32,251 bases of DNA, from contig CALFZE010000089.1 in the NCBI GenBank assembly GCA_937952285.1, positions 1 through 32,251 of the forward strand, given 5' to 3'. Position 1 is the stretch's first letter. Every line of letters starts with the position of its first letter. Shown in pieces: positions 17,636 through 25,342 of the stretch. Under the pieces are notes generated by a model. The model ran no database searches and was not told the DNA's origin. It saw only the letters and a list, made by a program, of their open reading frames with translations. This stretch comes from UBA2428 sp002343545 (GTDB taxonomy: Bacteria; Bdellovibrionota; UBA2428). Made by a program: the position numbers and the translations under genes.

Positions 17636-18922
17636 ATGGAAAATCAAGCGCTTCAATTGAAAACTCTCGCTGTAGCTCTCTCGATCGTTTCGTTTTCCGC
17701 GCAAGCTGCCTCGTTTAGCTTGTCGGGTGACTACCGTTTCGGGGCCAATCTTTTCCAAAATCTGGATGTCTCGGCCGGACAACGCCCCGGTACGGGCGAC
17801 ACGACGGCGTTCATCGATAACCGCTTCCGCTTGCGGCCCGACGTCATCGTCGATGACCGCTTCTCGATTCGGTCCGAGCTCGTGGCTCTCGTGCTGGGTG
17901 GCGCCTCGCCCGTTACCGGCCCGCAGGCCGCCGGTTCCCCGCTCGATTCGCAATCTCATGTCTTGAACGGCCGTTCGGCCGTTGATCTTCGCCGGGTTTG
18001 GCTGGAATGGGCCAGTGACTGGGGCATCTTCCGGGCCGGCCGCATGCCGAAGACCTGGGGCCTTGGCGTCCTCTATCACCCGGGTAACGACGTCGCGGAC
18101 GACTTCGGCACGACGGTCGATCGCCTCGGGTTTCAGGCGATGCTGGGTAACCTGGGCTTGAACCTCGGTTACGAAAAAGAAGCCGAAGGCTCGGTCAACG
18201 ACGAAGGCGACGATGCCGAGACCTACGAGATCTCGCTCGACTACTCGAACCCCGAGTCGCTCTTCGACGTGGGTTTGCTCTTCGCCCGTCGCGTTCGCAA
18301 CGTCGGCGCGAAGACGGTTCTGGGGCTCGACGATCAGAACGACTTGTCCATCTTTGCTCGTCGTCGCTTCGGCGCCTTCCAGCTGGGCGGAGAGTTCGTC
18401 ACCGTGTCCGAAGAAGGCAAGAACTCGACCCAGGGCGTGCTAGCGCAGATCGACTACATGCCCGGCGCTTGGCGTTTCAACACGGACCTCGCGTTCGCAT
18501 CGGGCAACTCGACGGGTTCCTTCCGTTTTCATCCGAACTATCGCCCTTTGATGCTTCTCTATCGTCAGTCGATCGGTCCCGCCGCTCCGGCTTCGGAATG
18601 GCGCGGTGGCGTGGCCGGCGTGCCGGTGGGCAGCGCGATCGGCGGCGGCTCGGGCGCGGTGTTGAATACCTGGGGCATGGCTTACGACTTCGTGAACACG
18701 AAGATCTCGCTCGGTATGGACATCGGTTACGGCCTTCTCGCGAACAAAGGCACCGCGGCCGGCAAATTGCTCGGCGTCGAAACCGATATCTACATGGATC
18801 AGCACTGGTACGAGAACTTCAAGACGAACGTCGGTTTGGGACTTCTCTTTCCGGGCGCCGGCTTCGGTGCCGCCTCCCAGACGGCTTGGGGTTTCCAGGT
18901 CCGGGGTGCGCTTAGCTTCTAG
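17636..18922 (+). CDS. Outer-membrane beta-barrel (porin-like) protein
   Basis: The 428-residue protein has a signal peptide (about 1-24, ending FSAQA or SAQAA) and then a long series of alternating amphipathic strands (GDYRFGANLF, ISLGMDIGYGLL, TNVGLGLLF and others), with the terminal strand FQVRGALSF ending in Phe, the usual outer-membrane insertion signal. The block RAGRMPKTWGLGVLYHPGND, followed by a DDFGTTVDR block, resembles the TIGR04551 family of predicted outer-membrane proteins in myxobacteria and bdellovibrios; that assignment is from memory. ATG at 17636 is used; a TTG at 17657 would give a more typical signal peptide (MKTLAVALS) but has no ribosome-binding site. The transcript starts with a long structured leader and ends in a good terminator, so it is a single-gene unit. 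Confidence 0.85.
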   Translation: MENQALQLKTLAVALSIVSFSAQAASFSLSGDYRFGANLFQNLDVSAGQRPGTGDTTAFIDNRFRLRPDVIVDDRFSIRSELVALVLGGASPVTGPQAAGSPLDSQSHVLNGRSAVDLRRVWLEWASDWGIFRAGRMPKTWGLGVLYHPGNDVADDFGTTVDRLGFQAMLGNLGLNLGYEKEAEGSVNDEGDDAETYEISLDYSNPESLFDVGLLFARRVRNVGAKTVLGLDDQNDLSIFARRRFGAFQLGGEFVTVSEEGKNSTQGVLAQIDYMPGAWRFNTDLAFASGNSTGSFRFHPNYRPLMLLYRQSIGPAAPASEWRGGVAGVPVGSAIGGGSGAVLNTWGMAYDFVNTKISLGMDIGYGLLANKGTAAGKLLGVETDIYMDQHWYENFKTNVGLGLLFPGAGFGAASQTAWGFQVRGALSF

Positions 18923-19021
18923 TCTTCTACGTTGTGGTAAGGAACGGTACGACAACGATTGAGCAGCCAGACTTTCTTTAGAGATTTCCATCGGTAGCTT
19001 TACGGAGCGCAACGTGGAAGG

Positions 19022-19058
19022 CCCGGTGTTCCGAAAGGAACATCGGGTTTTTCTTTTT
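19022..19058 (+). terminator. Intrinsic terminator of the porin-like gene
   Basis: CCCGGTGTTCC pairs with GGAACATCGGG (one G-T pair) around a GAAA tetraloop, followed by TTTTTCTTTTT. It lies 100 nt past the stop codon of the porin-like gene. Confidence 0.9.
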
Positions 19059-19078
19059 GTTCTGCGACGCGGCGTTTT

Positions 19079-19138
19079 TTGATTTTCTCCGGGAGCGGGC
19101 ATAACCTCTAGCCATTGAAATGGGAGCCATCGCTCCCA
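19079..19138 (+). promoter_or_regulatory. Candidate promoter and leader hairpin of the 19150 gene
   Basis: TTGATT (19079-19084) and TAACCT (19102-19107) are 17 nt apart and could form a weak sigma-70 promoter. Transcription would begin near 19114, so the mRNA would start almost directly with a perfect 7-bp hairpin (TGGGAGC / GCTCCCA, loop CATC, 19121-19138) placed just before the GGAGGT ribosome-binding site. Confidence 0.4.
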
Positions 19139-19149
19139 AGGGAGGTACT

Positions 19150-19746
19150 ATGTTCCGTTTCACCAAGGGGTTCGTGCTCGCGGCTTTCTTCGCGACGGGT
19201 CTCGCGCAAGCCGAGGTCTCGGTTCCCGCGCTCGAAGTCCAGAAAGTCTTTCAAGCGGTTCAGGGAGTTCTCGATGCGCAGACGGCCAACGCCATTCGTT
19301 GGAAGGTCGGCGATTTCCACGAGATCAAGATTGATTTCATCCTCCCCGGCACGGGCCGCAAGGAAGCCACCAAGGATGAACCGGCGCAAAACGCCGTCTG
19401 GTTGAAGACGACGATGCAGCTGCTCGGCCAGAACCAAACGACCGAAGCGCTCATCAACCGCGCGAACGGCGAAGTCCTTCGCCTCATCGTGAACGGCAAG
19501 GAAGAAGATCCCAAGGCCGGCGGCGACATGGAAATCATCGAGCAATCCGAAACGACGGTCACGGTTCCGGCCGGCACCTTCGATTGCTTCTACGTGAAGG
19601 CGAAAGTCACCGGTCAACAAGGTACGCAAACCATCGAAGCTTGGGTGAACCCGATCGACGTCAACCTCGACGGCATGCTCAAGACCAAGATCGAATCGCA
19701 GTTCGGTCCGATCTCGATGATCCTCCAGCGTTTCGGCAGCCGCTAA
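19150..19746 (+). CDS. Exported protein of unknown function (DUF3108-like features)
   Basis: The ATG at 19150 has GGAGGT 3 nt upstream and gives 198 residues. Residues 1-21 form a signal peptide (MFRFTKGFVLAAFFATGLAQA). The mature protein is rich in beta strands; the piece TVTVPAGTFDCFYVKAKVTG and the later EAWVNPIDVNLDGMLK resemble the closing part of DUF3108-type periplasmic proteins, in which a VPAGTF-C motif is followed by a strand about lack of or loss of function in ester/lipid-binding folds. The resemblance is weak and from memory. A single cysteine is present in the mature part. It is followed after 13 nt by another exported protein on the same strand, so the two probably form an operon. 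Confidence 0.7.
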   Translation: MFRFTKGFVLAAFFATGLAQAEVSVPALEVQKVFQAVQGVLDAQTANAIRWKVGDFHEIKIDFILPGTGRKEATKDEPAQNAVWLKTTMQLLGQNQTTEALINRANGEVLRLIVNGKEEDPKAGGDMEIIEQSETTVTVPAGTFDCFYVKAKVTGQQGTQTIEAWVNPIDVNLDGMLKTKIESQFGPISMILQRFGSR

Positions 19747-19759
19747 GGCGACGATTCCG

Positions 19760-20401
19760 ATGCGAGCCGCTTCCGTGCGAATCGGCCGTCAAGCCGCGAT
19801 CCTCTCGGGGGTCGCGGCTTTTTTCGTACTCGCTCCTTTCGCGCGAGGGGCTCCTTCCTCGCGGCGAACGCCTCGCCCCAAAGTCTCCGCGCCTGCCCCC
19901 GACGATCGCGAGAACGAGGTTTGGCTTCAGGCGCTCGAGTTCCTCGAGGCCGAACGCGATTCCCAAGGCCTCCAGACGATGCGCGCGCGGGTGTTGGACG
20001 AACGACTCGAACGCATCCCGCTGCTGGCTCGTCTCGTCGAGATCGAAGTCCGAAAACGCGATCGCGCGGGACTTCGTACCCTCGTCCAGGACATCGCTCG
20101 AAAAGCGGATTGTCGATCGAACGCCAAGGGTGGTACCTGCGTTTGGTTGAACGGCGTCTGGTCGGGTCACTTGGATTCACTTTTCTTCTACGAAGATTCG
20201 GCCGGAAAGCTCGAGAGAGCGCGCCGACTCCTGGAGCAGAACGATTGCGCTTCCGCGCTCGCGGTTCTGCGCGAGGCTGAACTGCGCGAAGGCCCCCATC
20301 GTTTGATTCTCGAGCGTCTGGAGAAGGCCCAAGTCTGCTTGGGGGACAACGCCCAGGCGCAGAACACCCGCACCCTCATCGAGCAGCTACGCGCGCTCTA
20401 G
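19760..20401 (+). CDS. Exported helical (TPR-like) protein of unknown function
   Basis: The 213-residue product starts with an Arg-containing n-region and a hydrophobic stretch (about 12-30, ending FARGA), a likely signal peptide, then an Arg/Pro-rich linker. The mature part is mostly helical with repeated Leu/Ala/Arg patterns (LLARLVEIEVRKRDRAGLRTLVQDIARKA; ALAVLREAELREG; LILERLEKAQVCLG), as in TPR-type repeats. Four cysteines are present, two of them close together around the segment DCRSNAKGGTC. The start has only a distant AAGG, and coupling to the preceding gene 13 nt upstream is likely. No named family is supported. Confidence 0.65.
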   Translation: MRAASVRIGRQAAILSGVAAFFVLAPFARGAPSSRRTPRPKVSAPAPDDRENEVWLQALEFLEAERDSQGLQTMRARVLDERLERIPLLARLVEIEVRKRDRAGLRTLVQDIARKADCRSNAKGGTCVWLNGVWSGHLDSLFFYEDSAGKLERARRLLEQNDCASALAVLREAELREGPHRLILERLEKAQVCLGDNAQAQNTRTLIEQLRAL

Positions 20402-20425
20402 GGGGGGCTTTAGCCCGACGGACGG

Positions 20426-21535
20426 CTAGTCGAAGGCTTCTTCTTCGGGTTCGGGTCGAATGGGCGAGGGGTCTTCCGGGCGCAACTCGCGAACCTTGTC
20501 TTGCTCTTCGCCTTGGAAGGTCCCGCTTTCCTGGTCGGTTCCGATGTCGACTTCCTTGAAGGTTCGGGTCTGGCGACGGTGGGTTTTCGCCCAACGGTAG
20601 GTCAGATGCAGGCCGTATTGGCTGAAGGAAGGCGCGTGCACGCCCATTAGGGCGTACTGAAAATCGATTCCCACCGCCCAAGTCGGATTGATCCAGAATT
20701 CGACGGAAGGATTCACGATGACGAGGCGCGGGTCGGGCGAAAAGACGTAATCGGAGTTTCCGAAGGCGCTCCGCAAGGACGAGAGCGTGTCGTCGGTAAA
20801 GGAGTCGCTGTTCAACGTGAGATTTCCGCGGATACGAAGATCGATCTCGAACTTCGGAATGACGAATCCCGCCGAGAGCAAGAACGGAAGCTCGTCCGAG
20901 AAACCTTCGCTGCGGAACGTATAGCCAAAATTCGTGCGCAAGCGGAACGTCTCGTTGGGCCAGAACTCGGCGGTCGCGAGCGCCGTGTAGTCCGTCTGCG
21001 CGTCGCCCGGGAAGGTCGCCAGCCCTCCCGTCGTCGCGGCCTTGTTCTCGTAGGCCGGAAACTTGATGACGAGACCCAGGCCGATCGAGGAGCCGGGTTC
21101 GTCGTAGAAACGATACTCCGACCAGAATCGCTGGTCGCCGAGACCCGACGCCGAAAGGGAACGGGTTTTCTCGGCGATCGAGGTTTGGTCGAAGCTCAGG
21201 ATCCCGCCGATGGAAAGCGCCCGGTTCGGTTGGTACTCGAGCTGGAGTTCGTGCTTCGTGACGCCGATCTCGGAGTCGTTCAGCAAGCGGTTGAGCTCGA
21301 GCGGCTCGACGAAGTTCCAACCGCTCGACGCCCGAAGCGCGCGATAGGTGGCGTGGAAGGATTCGTCGGTGGGAAAGCGATGGGACGGAAACACGGGCCC
21401 GAACTGAGCCGAGCGGGTTTCCATCGTCGCGAGTCCCAGACAAAGCGCGCCGAACCTCACGAGCCCGTTCCACGGGCGCGCGGAGGCGAAGGACTTTGCG
21501 ACGCGATTTCTCACCTCGAAGCGGTTCAACATCAT
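20426..21535 (-). CDS. Outer-membrane beta-barrel protein with acidic C-terminal tail
   Basis: This is a 369-residue protein. A long basic n-region (1-26) precedes a hydrophobic segment (RFGALCLGLATMETRSA), consistent with an atypical signal peptide. From residue about 80 to 320 the sequence alternates as amphipathic strands (HELQLEYQPNRALSIGGILSF, SIGLGLVIKFPAYE, LRTNFGYTFRSEG, AVGIDFQYALMG, YGLHLTYRW), as in transport-type or fatty-acid-transporter-like barrels. After the last strand there is a tail of about 45 residues rich in Glu, Asp, Pro and Arg, so the protein does not end in the usual Phe. Two adjacent ATGs exist at 21533-21535 and 21530-21532; the GAAGGA site fits the second better. 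The substrate is unknown. Confidence 0.75.
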   Translation of the reverse strand: MMLNRFEVRNRVAKSFASARPWNGLVRFGALCLGLATMETRSAQFGPVFPSHRFPTDESFHATYRALRASSGWNFVEPLELNRLLNDSEIGVTKHELQLEYQPNRALSIGGILSFDQTSIAEKTRSLSASGLGDQRFWSEYRFYDEPGSSIGLGLVIKFPAYENKAATTGGLATFPGDAQTDYTALATAEFWPNETFRLRTNFGYTFRSEGFSDELPFLLSAGFVIPKFEIDLRIRGNLTLNSDSFTDDTLSSLRSAFGNSDYVFSPDPRLVIVNPSVEFWINPTWAVGIDFQYALMGVHAPSFSQYGLHLTYRWAKTHRRQTRTFKEVDIGTDQESGTFQGEEQDKVRELRPEDPSPIRPEPEEEAFD

Positions 21536-21563
21536 TCCTTCGGATTACAGACCGTCGCTCAGC

Positions 21564-22094
21564 TTACTGGCTCTTCAGCAAGGAGGCGCAATCGGCGCTG
21601 GATTCCCCCGAAATGGACAGGGCGTAAGTCCCGTCGCGTTTTAGCTCGAGCTCGACGCTTTCGTTCACGACGCTTTGCTTGAATCCCAACGGCCCGTCGA
21701 TCTTGCCTTGAAGGCGGTAGGAAATCCCTTTGTCGTCGATCGTCAGCTCGGACTTCTCGTAGGTGCTGCTCGTCGTTTCGGTCGCGAGATTGATCGAAGC
21801 CATCGCGGTCGGCTGGTTTTGATTCAGCCCTTCGATCTCGAGACTGGTCGAGGGGGCGATCGTCACGCGACCCTTGGTGCCGCCGTGCTTTCGGATGACC
21901 AGCCGGACCGAGTCGAACTTGCAGCCCCTTCCGCCCCGCTGAACGACGTAGTTTCCGACCAGAGGAGAGAGTTTGGTTTGGTTTTCGCCGACGCTGGCGG
22001 GCTGACGATCGCCCTCCGATGCCGCGGGAGCGGAGCTCGAGCAGGCCGAGCAAAGGAGAAAGATCGCCAACGGAGCGAGAAAAAACTTCTTCAT
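21564..22094 (-). CDS. Lipoprotein of unknown function
   Basis: The ATG at 22092-22094 gives 176 residues beginning MKKFFLAPLAIFLLCSAC, a clear lipoprotein signal with lipobox LCSAC. The next residues are serine-rich (SSSAPAAS), so outer-membrane sorting is plausible. The rest is strand-rich, with a Cys near the start of the fold (GRGCKF) and one near the C-terminus (SADCASLL), a pair that could be disulfide bonded. I recognise no family. There is no Shine-Dalgarno sequence; a perfect TATAAT ends 7 nt before the ATG, which suggests a leaderless transcript. It lies 28 nt upstream of the beta-barrel gene at 20426 on the same strand and may be its operon partner. Confidence 0.75.
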   Translation of the reverse strand: MKKFFLAPLAIFLLCSACSSSAPAASEGDRQPASVGENQTKLSPLVGNYVVQRGGRGCKFDSVRLVIRKHGGTKGRVTIAPSTSLEIEGLNQNQPTAMASINLATETTSSTYEKSELTIDDKGISYRLQGKIDGPLGFKQSVVNESVELELKRDGTYALSISGESSADCASLLKSQ

Positions 22095-22101
22095 CCCAGA
22101 A

Positions 22102-22107
22102 ATTATA
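22102..22107 (-). promoter_or_regulatory. -10 box for the 21564 lipoprotein gene
   Basis: A perfect TATAAT on the minus strand ends 7 nt before the ATG, the distance expected for a transcript that starts at the start codon. A TTGACG lies 23 nt farther upstream, too far for a standard -35. Confidence 0.45.
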
Positions 22108-22154
22108 GGTCCTTCGGGAGCGGGTCGGGCCGTCAAAGAGCCGCCGTTCGGGCC

Positions 22155-23558
22155 TTAGAGCGAGGTCACGACGGCGGCATCCGCCTTCGTGCGGCGGCGC
22201 GGGGCGAAGCCTTTTTCGCGCTCCACGACCGAAGCGATCAGGTCGAGACCGGCGATCTCCGTTACGCGAACGCGGACCATCTCGCCCACCTCGGCCGTGC
22301 CTTCGTTGATGAGGGTCAGGTTATCGATACCCGGCGCCTGCCCGTAGTGGCGGCCCTTCAGAAGAAGGTCGGTCTCGGGATGCAGGCCTTCCACGAGCAC
22401 GTCGATCTCTTGCCCAATCCACTTGGCCAACTTGGCTTGCGAGACTTTGGCGTGCGCGTCGTAGACGAGCTTCTGGCGCTTGAGCTTGGTCTTCTCCGGT
22501 ACGTCATCTTTGAACTTGAACGAAGCCGTGCCTTCTTCGTGCGAGTACGTGAAGACGCCCAACTGATCAACGAGACCTTCCGACACGAAATCGATCAGCT
22601 CGCGGAAATGCGCTTCGCTTTCACCCGGGAAGCCGACCATGAGCGAAGTCCTCAACACCATGCCCGGGACCTCTTCGCGGAGCCGACGGAGCATGTGCCG
22701 GACCTGGTCGCCCGAGACCTTGCGGTTCATGTTCGTGAGGATGCGGTCGTTGATGTGCTGAACGGGAACGTCCAGGTACTTGCAGATCTTCGGCTCGTTC
22801 TTGATGAGGTCGATGACTTCGTCGTCGAGCTGATCGGGGTAGGCGTAGAAGAGCCGGATCCACTCGAGACCTTCGACTTTGACGAGCTCACGAAGGAGCG
22901 CGGCGAGGTTGGCGCCGTCGCTTCGGTCCTTGCCGAAGTCCGTGAGGTCCTGCGCGATGAGGTTGAGTTCGCGCACGCCCGTGCCCACGAGCTCCTGCGC
23001 CTCCTTCACGAGCATCGCGATGCTGCGCGAACGGAGCTTGCCGCGAAGCTTGGGAATGATGCAGAAGCTGCAGCGCTTGGCGCAGCCTTCGGCCAGCTTC
23101 AGGTAGGCCGTGTAGAAGGGTTGGCTGTTCACGCGCGGAAGGTCGTAGTCCTTGAGGCGATCCTTGTGCATGCGCACGCCGCCGCCGTCGGAGTCGCTCG
23201 TCTTGAGCAGTTCGACTTCCTGGATGATCTTGGAGAAAGCGGCCGTTCCCGTCACGAGGTCGACTTCGGGGATGTTTTCCTTGAGCTCGCCCGGATAGCG
23301 TTCGGCCAGGCAACCCGAGACGACGAGCTTCTGCAGGCGTCCCTTCTCGGGATCCTTGAACTGAGCGGCCTCGAGAATCGTGTCGATGGATTCCTTCTTG
23401 GCTTCGTTGATGAAGCCGCAGGTGTTCACGATGATCAGGTCGGCCGAAGACGCTTCGCCGGTGACGGCGTAGCCTTCCTTGTCGAGCAGGCCGGCCATGA
23501 CCTCCGAGTCGACGAGGTTGCGCGCGCAGCCGAGGGAAATGATGTGGACATTCTTCAT
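22155..23558 (-). CDS. rimO: Ribosomal protein S12 methylthiotransferase RimO
   Basis: RimO is a radical-SAM enzyme with two iron-sulfur clusters that methylthiolates the conserved Asp of ribosomal protein S12. The 467 residues have the N-terminal methylthiotransferase domain with Cys11 (ISLGCARNLVDSE), Cys47 (VNTCGFI) and Cys83 (SGCLAE), the radical-SAM CxxxCxxC at Cys159, Cys163 and Cys166 (EGCAKRCSFC), and a C-terminal TRAM domain from about 385. The SLGC-NLVDSE and NTCGFI contexts point to RimO rather than MiaB. Its ATG overlaps the lolA TGA as ATGA, and GGAGA lies just upstream, so the two are co-translated. Confidence 0.96.
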   Translation of the reverse strand: MKNVHIISLGCARNLVDSEVMAGLLDKEGYAVTGEASSADLIIVNTCGFINEAKKESIDTILEAAQFKDPEKGRLQKLVVSGCLAERYPGELKENIPEVDLVTGTAAFSKIIQEVELLKTSDSDGGGVRMHKDRLKDYDLPRVNSQPFYTAYLKLAEGCAKRCSFCIIPKLRGKLRSRSIAMLVKEAQELVGTGVRELNLIAQDLTDFGKDRSDGANLAALLRELVKVEGLEWIRLFYAYPDQLDDEVIDLIKNEPKICKYLDVPVQHINDRILTNMNRKVSGDQVRHMLRRLREEVPGMVLRTSLMVGFPGESEAHFRELIDFVSEGLVDQLGVFTYSHEEGTASFKFKDDVPEKTKLKRQKLVYDAHAKVSQAKLAKWIGQEIDVLVEGLHPETDLLLKGRHYGQAPGIDNLTLINEGTAEVGEMVRVRVTEIAGLDLIASVVEREKGFAPRRRTKADAAVVTSL

Positions 23559-24238
23559 TTCAGGGTCTCCGTCTTCGATCCGGCCGGAATCTTCGGCTCG
23601 AACAGCTTGGGATCGGTTTTCTTGATGCGTTCGAAAGAATTCACGGTCACGCTCGTGCGCGTCCCGAGCACGTCTTCGACGATGACGCGGTAAGGGGCTT
23701 CGGATTTCTGCTTGAAGATGAGACTGACCTTGGCGATCTCGGCCGAGCGCTTGGGCGTGAGCTCGAGCACGAGCTCATCGGCGGAAGACTTGCCCTTGGG
23801 CGTGTAGGCTTCGAGCAAAGCTTTCTCTTCGGCGGGCGTGGAGGCTTTGGCGCCACGAAGGAAAACGAGATAGCGGTCCAACTCCGTCTTGCGGAGGTCT
23901 TGGATGACGAGCACGTTGGCCGGTTTTTCGCGGCCTTCGGCGTAGCGCACGTGCCAGGCGGACTTGCCGTTCGAGATGAAGTCGGAAACTTCCGGACGGA
24001 CGAGCGAATAGCGGAAGCGGTTCGGCGTGACGAAGTGAAGCTGTCCTTCGTTGAAAGTCGAGTTTCCGAGCCCGACCGACTTCGTTTCTTGGGTGAAGGT
24101 TCCCGTCCAGTTGCCGAGCTTCTTGTACTTGTCGGCGATGGCCTTCAGAACGACGCGCGTTTCCGCGTCGATCGTCGTAGCGGAAGCGGGGGAAACGAAG
24201 CTGAAGAGGAAAATCGATGCGATCACTTTCAATAACAC
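23555..24238 (-). CDS. lolA: Outer-membrane lipoprotein carrier protein LolA
   Basis: LolA is the periplasmic carrier that ferries lipoproteins from LolCDE to the outer membrane. The 227-residue precursor has a signal peptide ending FVSPASA and then the typical LolA-like run: LGNWTGTFTQETKSV, the strand FVTPNRFRYSLVRPE, and GKSAWHVRYAEGR. Start: GTG at 24236-24238; a TTG two codons later (giving MKVIASIF) is a possible alternative. Neither has a Shine-Dalgarno sequence, but a good -35/-10 pair ends 9 nt upstream, so the leader is almost absent. It overlaps rimO by 4 nt. The pathway partners Lgt and LspA are encoded about 15 kb away in this window. Confidence 0.92.
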   Translation of the reverse strand: MLLKVIASIFLFSFVSPASATTIDAETRVVLKAIADKYKKLGNWTGTFTQETKSVGLGNSTFNEGQLHFVTPNRFRYSLVRPEVSDFISNGKSAWHVRYAEGREKPANVLVIQDLRKTELDRYLVFLRGAKASTPAEEKALLEAYTPKGKSSADELVLELTPKRSAEIAKVSLIFKQKSEAPYRVIVEDVLGTRTSVTVNSFERIKKTDPKLFEPKIPAGSKTETLK

Positions 24239-24247
24239 AGTGCGAAA

Positions 24248-24276
24248 TTGATAGTGATTTTGAACGCTTGGGTCAA
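24248..24276 (-). promoter_or_regulatory. lolA: Sigma-70-type promoter of lolA-rimO
   Basis: On the minus strand TTGACC (24271-24276) is followed after exactly 17 nt by TATCAA (24248-24253). The -10 ends 9 nt before the GTG start of lolA, so transcription should begin 1-4 nt from the start codon. Confidence 0.6.
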
Positions 24277-24308
24277 TAAAAAAGGGCGGAAGCCTTGGCC
24301 TCCGCCCC
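24277..24308 (-). terminator. Intrinsic terminator of the SGNH hydrolase gene
   Basis: On the minus strand GGGCGGAGGCC pairs with GGCTTCCGCCC around a short loop, followed by TTTTTT. It starts about 28 nt past the stop of the SGNH gene. The T-run abuts the -35 of the lolA promoter. Confidence 0.88.
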
Positions 24309-24335
24309 CGGATAAACCCCAGATTTTATAAAGAA

Positions 24336-25196
24336 CTAATAGCCGAGAACTTGAAGGATGCTTTCCGAAATCAGGCGGTGGCCGCGTGCGTTCGGGTGAA
24401 CGTGATCGGCTTGGATAATCCCGCCCTCGTTATCGCCGGGATCGCGGAAGATGCCGGCCTTCATGAGGACGGCCAAACGAGCCTGGTAACTCGCGAGCGG
24501 CTCACCCGCTTGGATCTCGCAGAGGTGACGGGCCGAGGCCGGGCAGTTCATGATGGGCATGAGGTCGAGCCAAAGCAGTTGGTCGCGCTTGGCCAATTCC
24601 TGGATGCGGTGATTGGCCGCCGCGAGGAAGGGCAAGAAGACATCGGCGACCGAGCGGTTGGGGCCGCAGGGTTGCGAGAGACCTTGGTTCAAAGGCGGGT
24701 AGTAAAGGCCGAGCACGAGGGTCGGCTTGGAAGCCGGCCGGCGCGAACGAAGGAGGTTCGTCATCGAAACCCAGTCCGCCGTGATCGCGGGCACGAATCC
24801 TTCGTAGGTTCGCTCGTCGCAGACTTGCGCGAGCGGAAGCTTACGGAAGGGCAAAGCGTTGTTGCCGCCACCGTTCAGCAACAGGATGTCGCTGTCGCGC
24901 TGGCGGCCGATCTGAAGCTTCTCGAACGCTTTGCGAATGGCGCCCGTCTTCAATCCCGGAATCGCGAGATTCCAAATCTCGAACTTGGGATACTCGGAAC
25001 GGGTGCGTACCGCTTGGCCGACGAGCGAGACGAAGTCCAGCTTGCCGAAACGGAGGTCGCCGTTCTTTGAGTAACCCGCCATGATGGAATCGCCAAACGC
25101 CAGGATCGATGGCGCTTGAGGTTTCGCCAGAGTTTCCTCGGCGAAAGATGCCAATGAAAAAAACGCGAAACTCGCCGAAATCACGTAACGAATCAT
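24336..25196 (-). CDS. Exported SGNH/GDSL-family hydrolase
   Basis: A 286-residue protein with a signal peptide (1-19, ending ASFA). The SGNH hydrolase blocks are visible: block I FGDSIMAG with nucleophile Ser37, a Gly in the PGLKTG region (block II), block III GGGNN with Asn112, and block V DHVHPNARGH with Asp264 and His267. It should therefore be an esterase or lipase-like enzyme in the periplasm or outside; the substrate cannot be read. Five or more cysteines in the second half suggest disulfides. GGGAGG lies 6-7 nt before the ATG. It is a single-gene unit between ftsK and lolA, closed by its own terminator. Confidence 0.88.
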   Translation of the reverse strand: MIRYVISASFAFFSLASFAEETLAKPQAPSILAFGDSIMAGYSKNGDLRFGKLDFVSLVGQAVRTRSEYPKFEIWNLAIPGLKTGAIRKAFEKLQIGRQRDSDILLLNGGGNNALPFRKLPLAQVCDERTYEGFVPAITADWVSMTNLLRSRRPASKPTLVLGLYYPPLNQGLSQPCGPNRSVADVFLPFLAAANHRIQELAKRDQLLWLDLMPIMNCPASARHLCEIQAGEPLASYQARLAVLMKAGIFRDPGDNEGGIIQADHVHPNARGHRLISESILQVLGY

Positions 25197-25342
25197 GAGA
25201 AGCCTCCCCGAATAAAATCAGGCTACCGTCAGAGCTAGGGGGCCGCAAGGTGCAGCGTTTCGCCTCAAGGTGATGCAGGGCGCGCGAACTTCGAGCGAAC
25301 GAGTGGTTTGTTCGCCTTGAAATTTGCGGTGTTCGCGAATTC

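Noticed and set aside
17623..17720. 31-codon open frame starting at the ATG of 17623 as a separate gene
   Set aside because: It is out of frame with and overlaps the porin-like gene, and its sequence (Ser/Arg/Cys-rich, no hydrophobic core) has no sign of coding. It is kept only as a possible leader peptide in the findings.
25281..25334. Two GAAC repeats 7 nt apart (GAAC-N7-GAAC) with inverted copies of GTTCGC nearby, resembling an alphaproteobacterial LexA box
   Set aside because: TTCG/CGAA-rich words are extremely common in this genome and no SOS gene is next to it. A genome-wide motif count would be needed before taking it as an operator.
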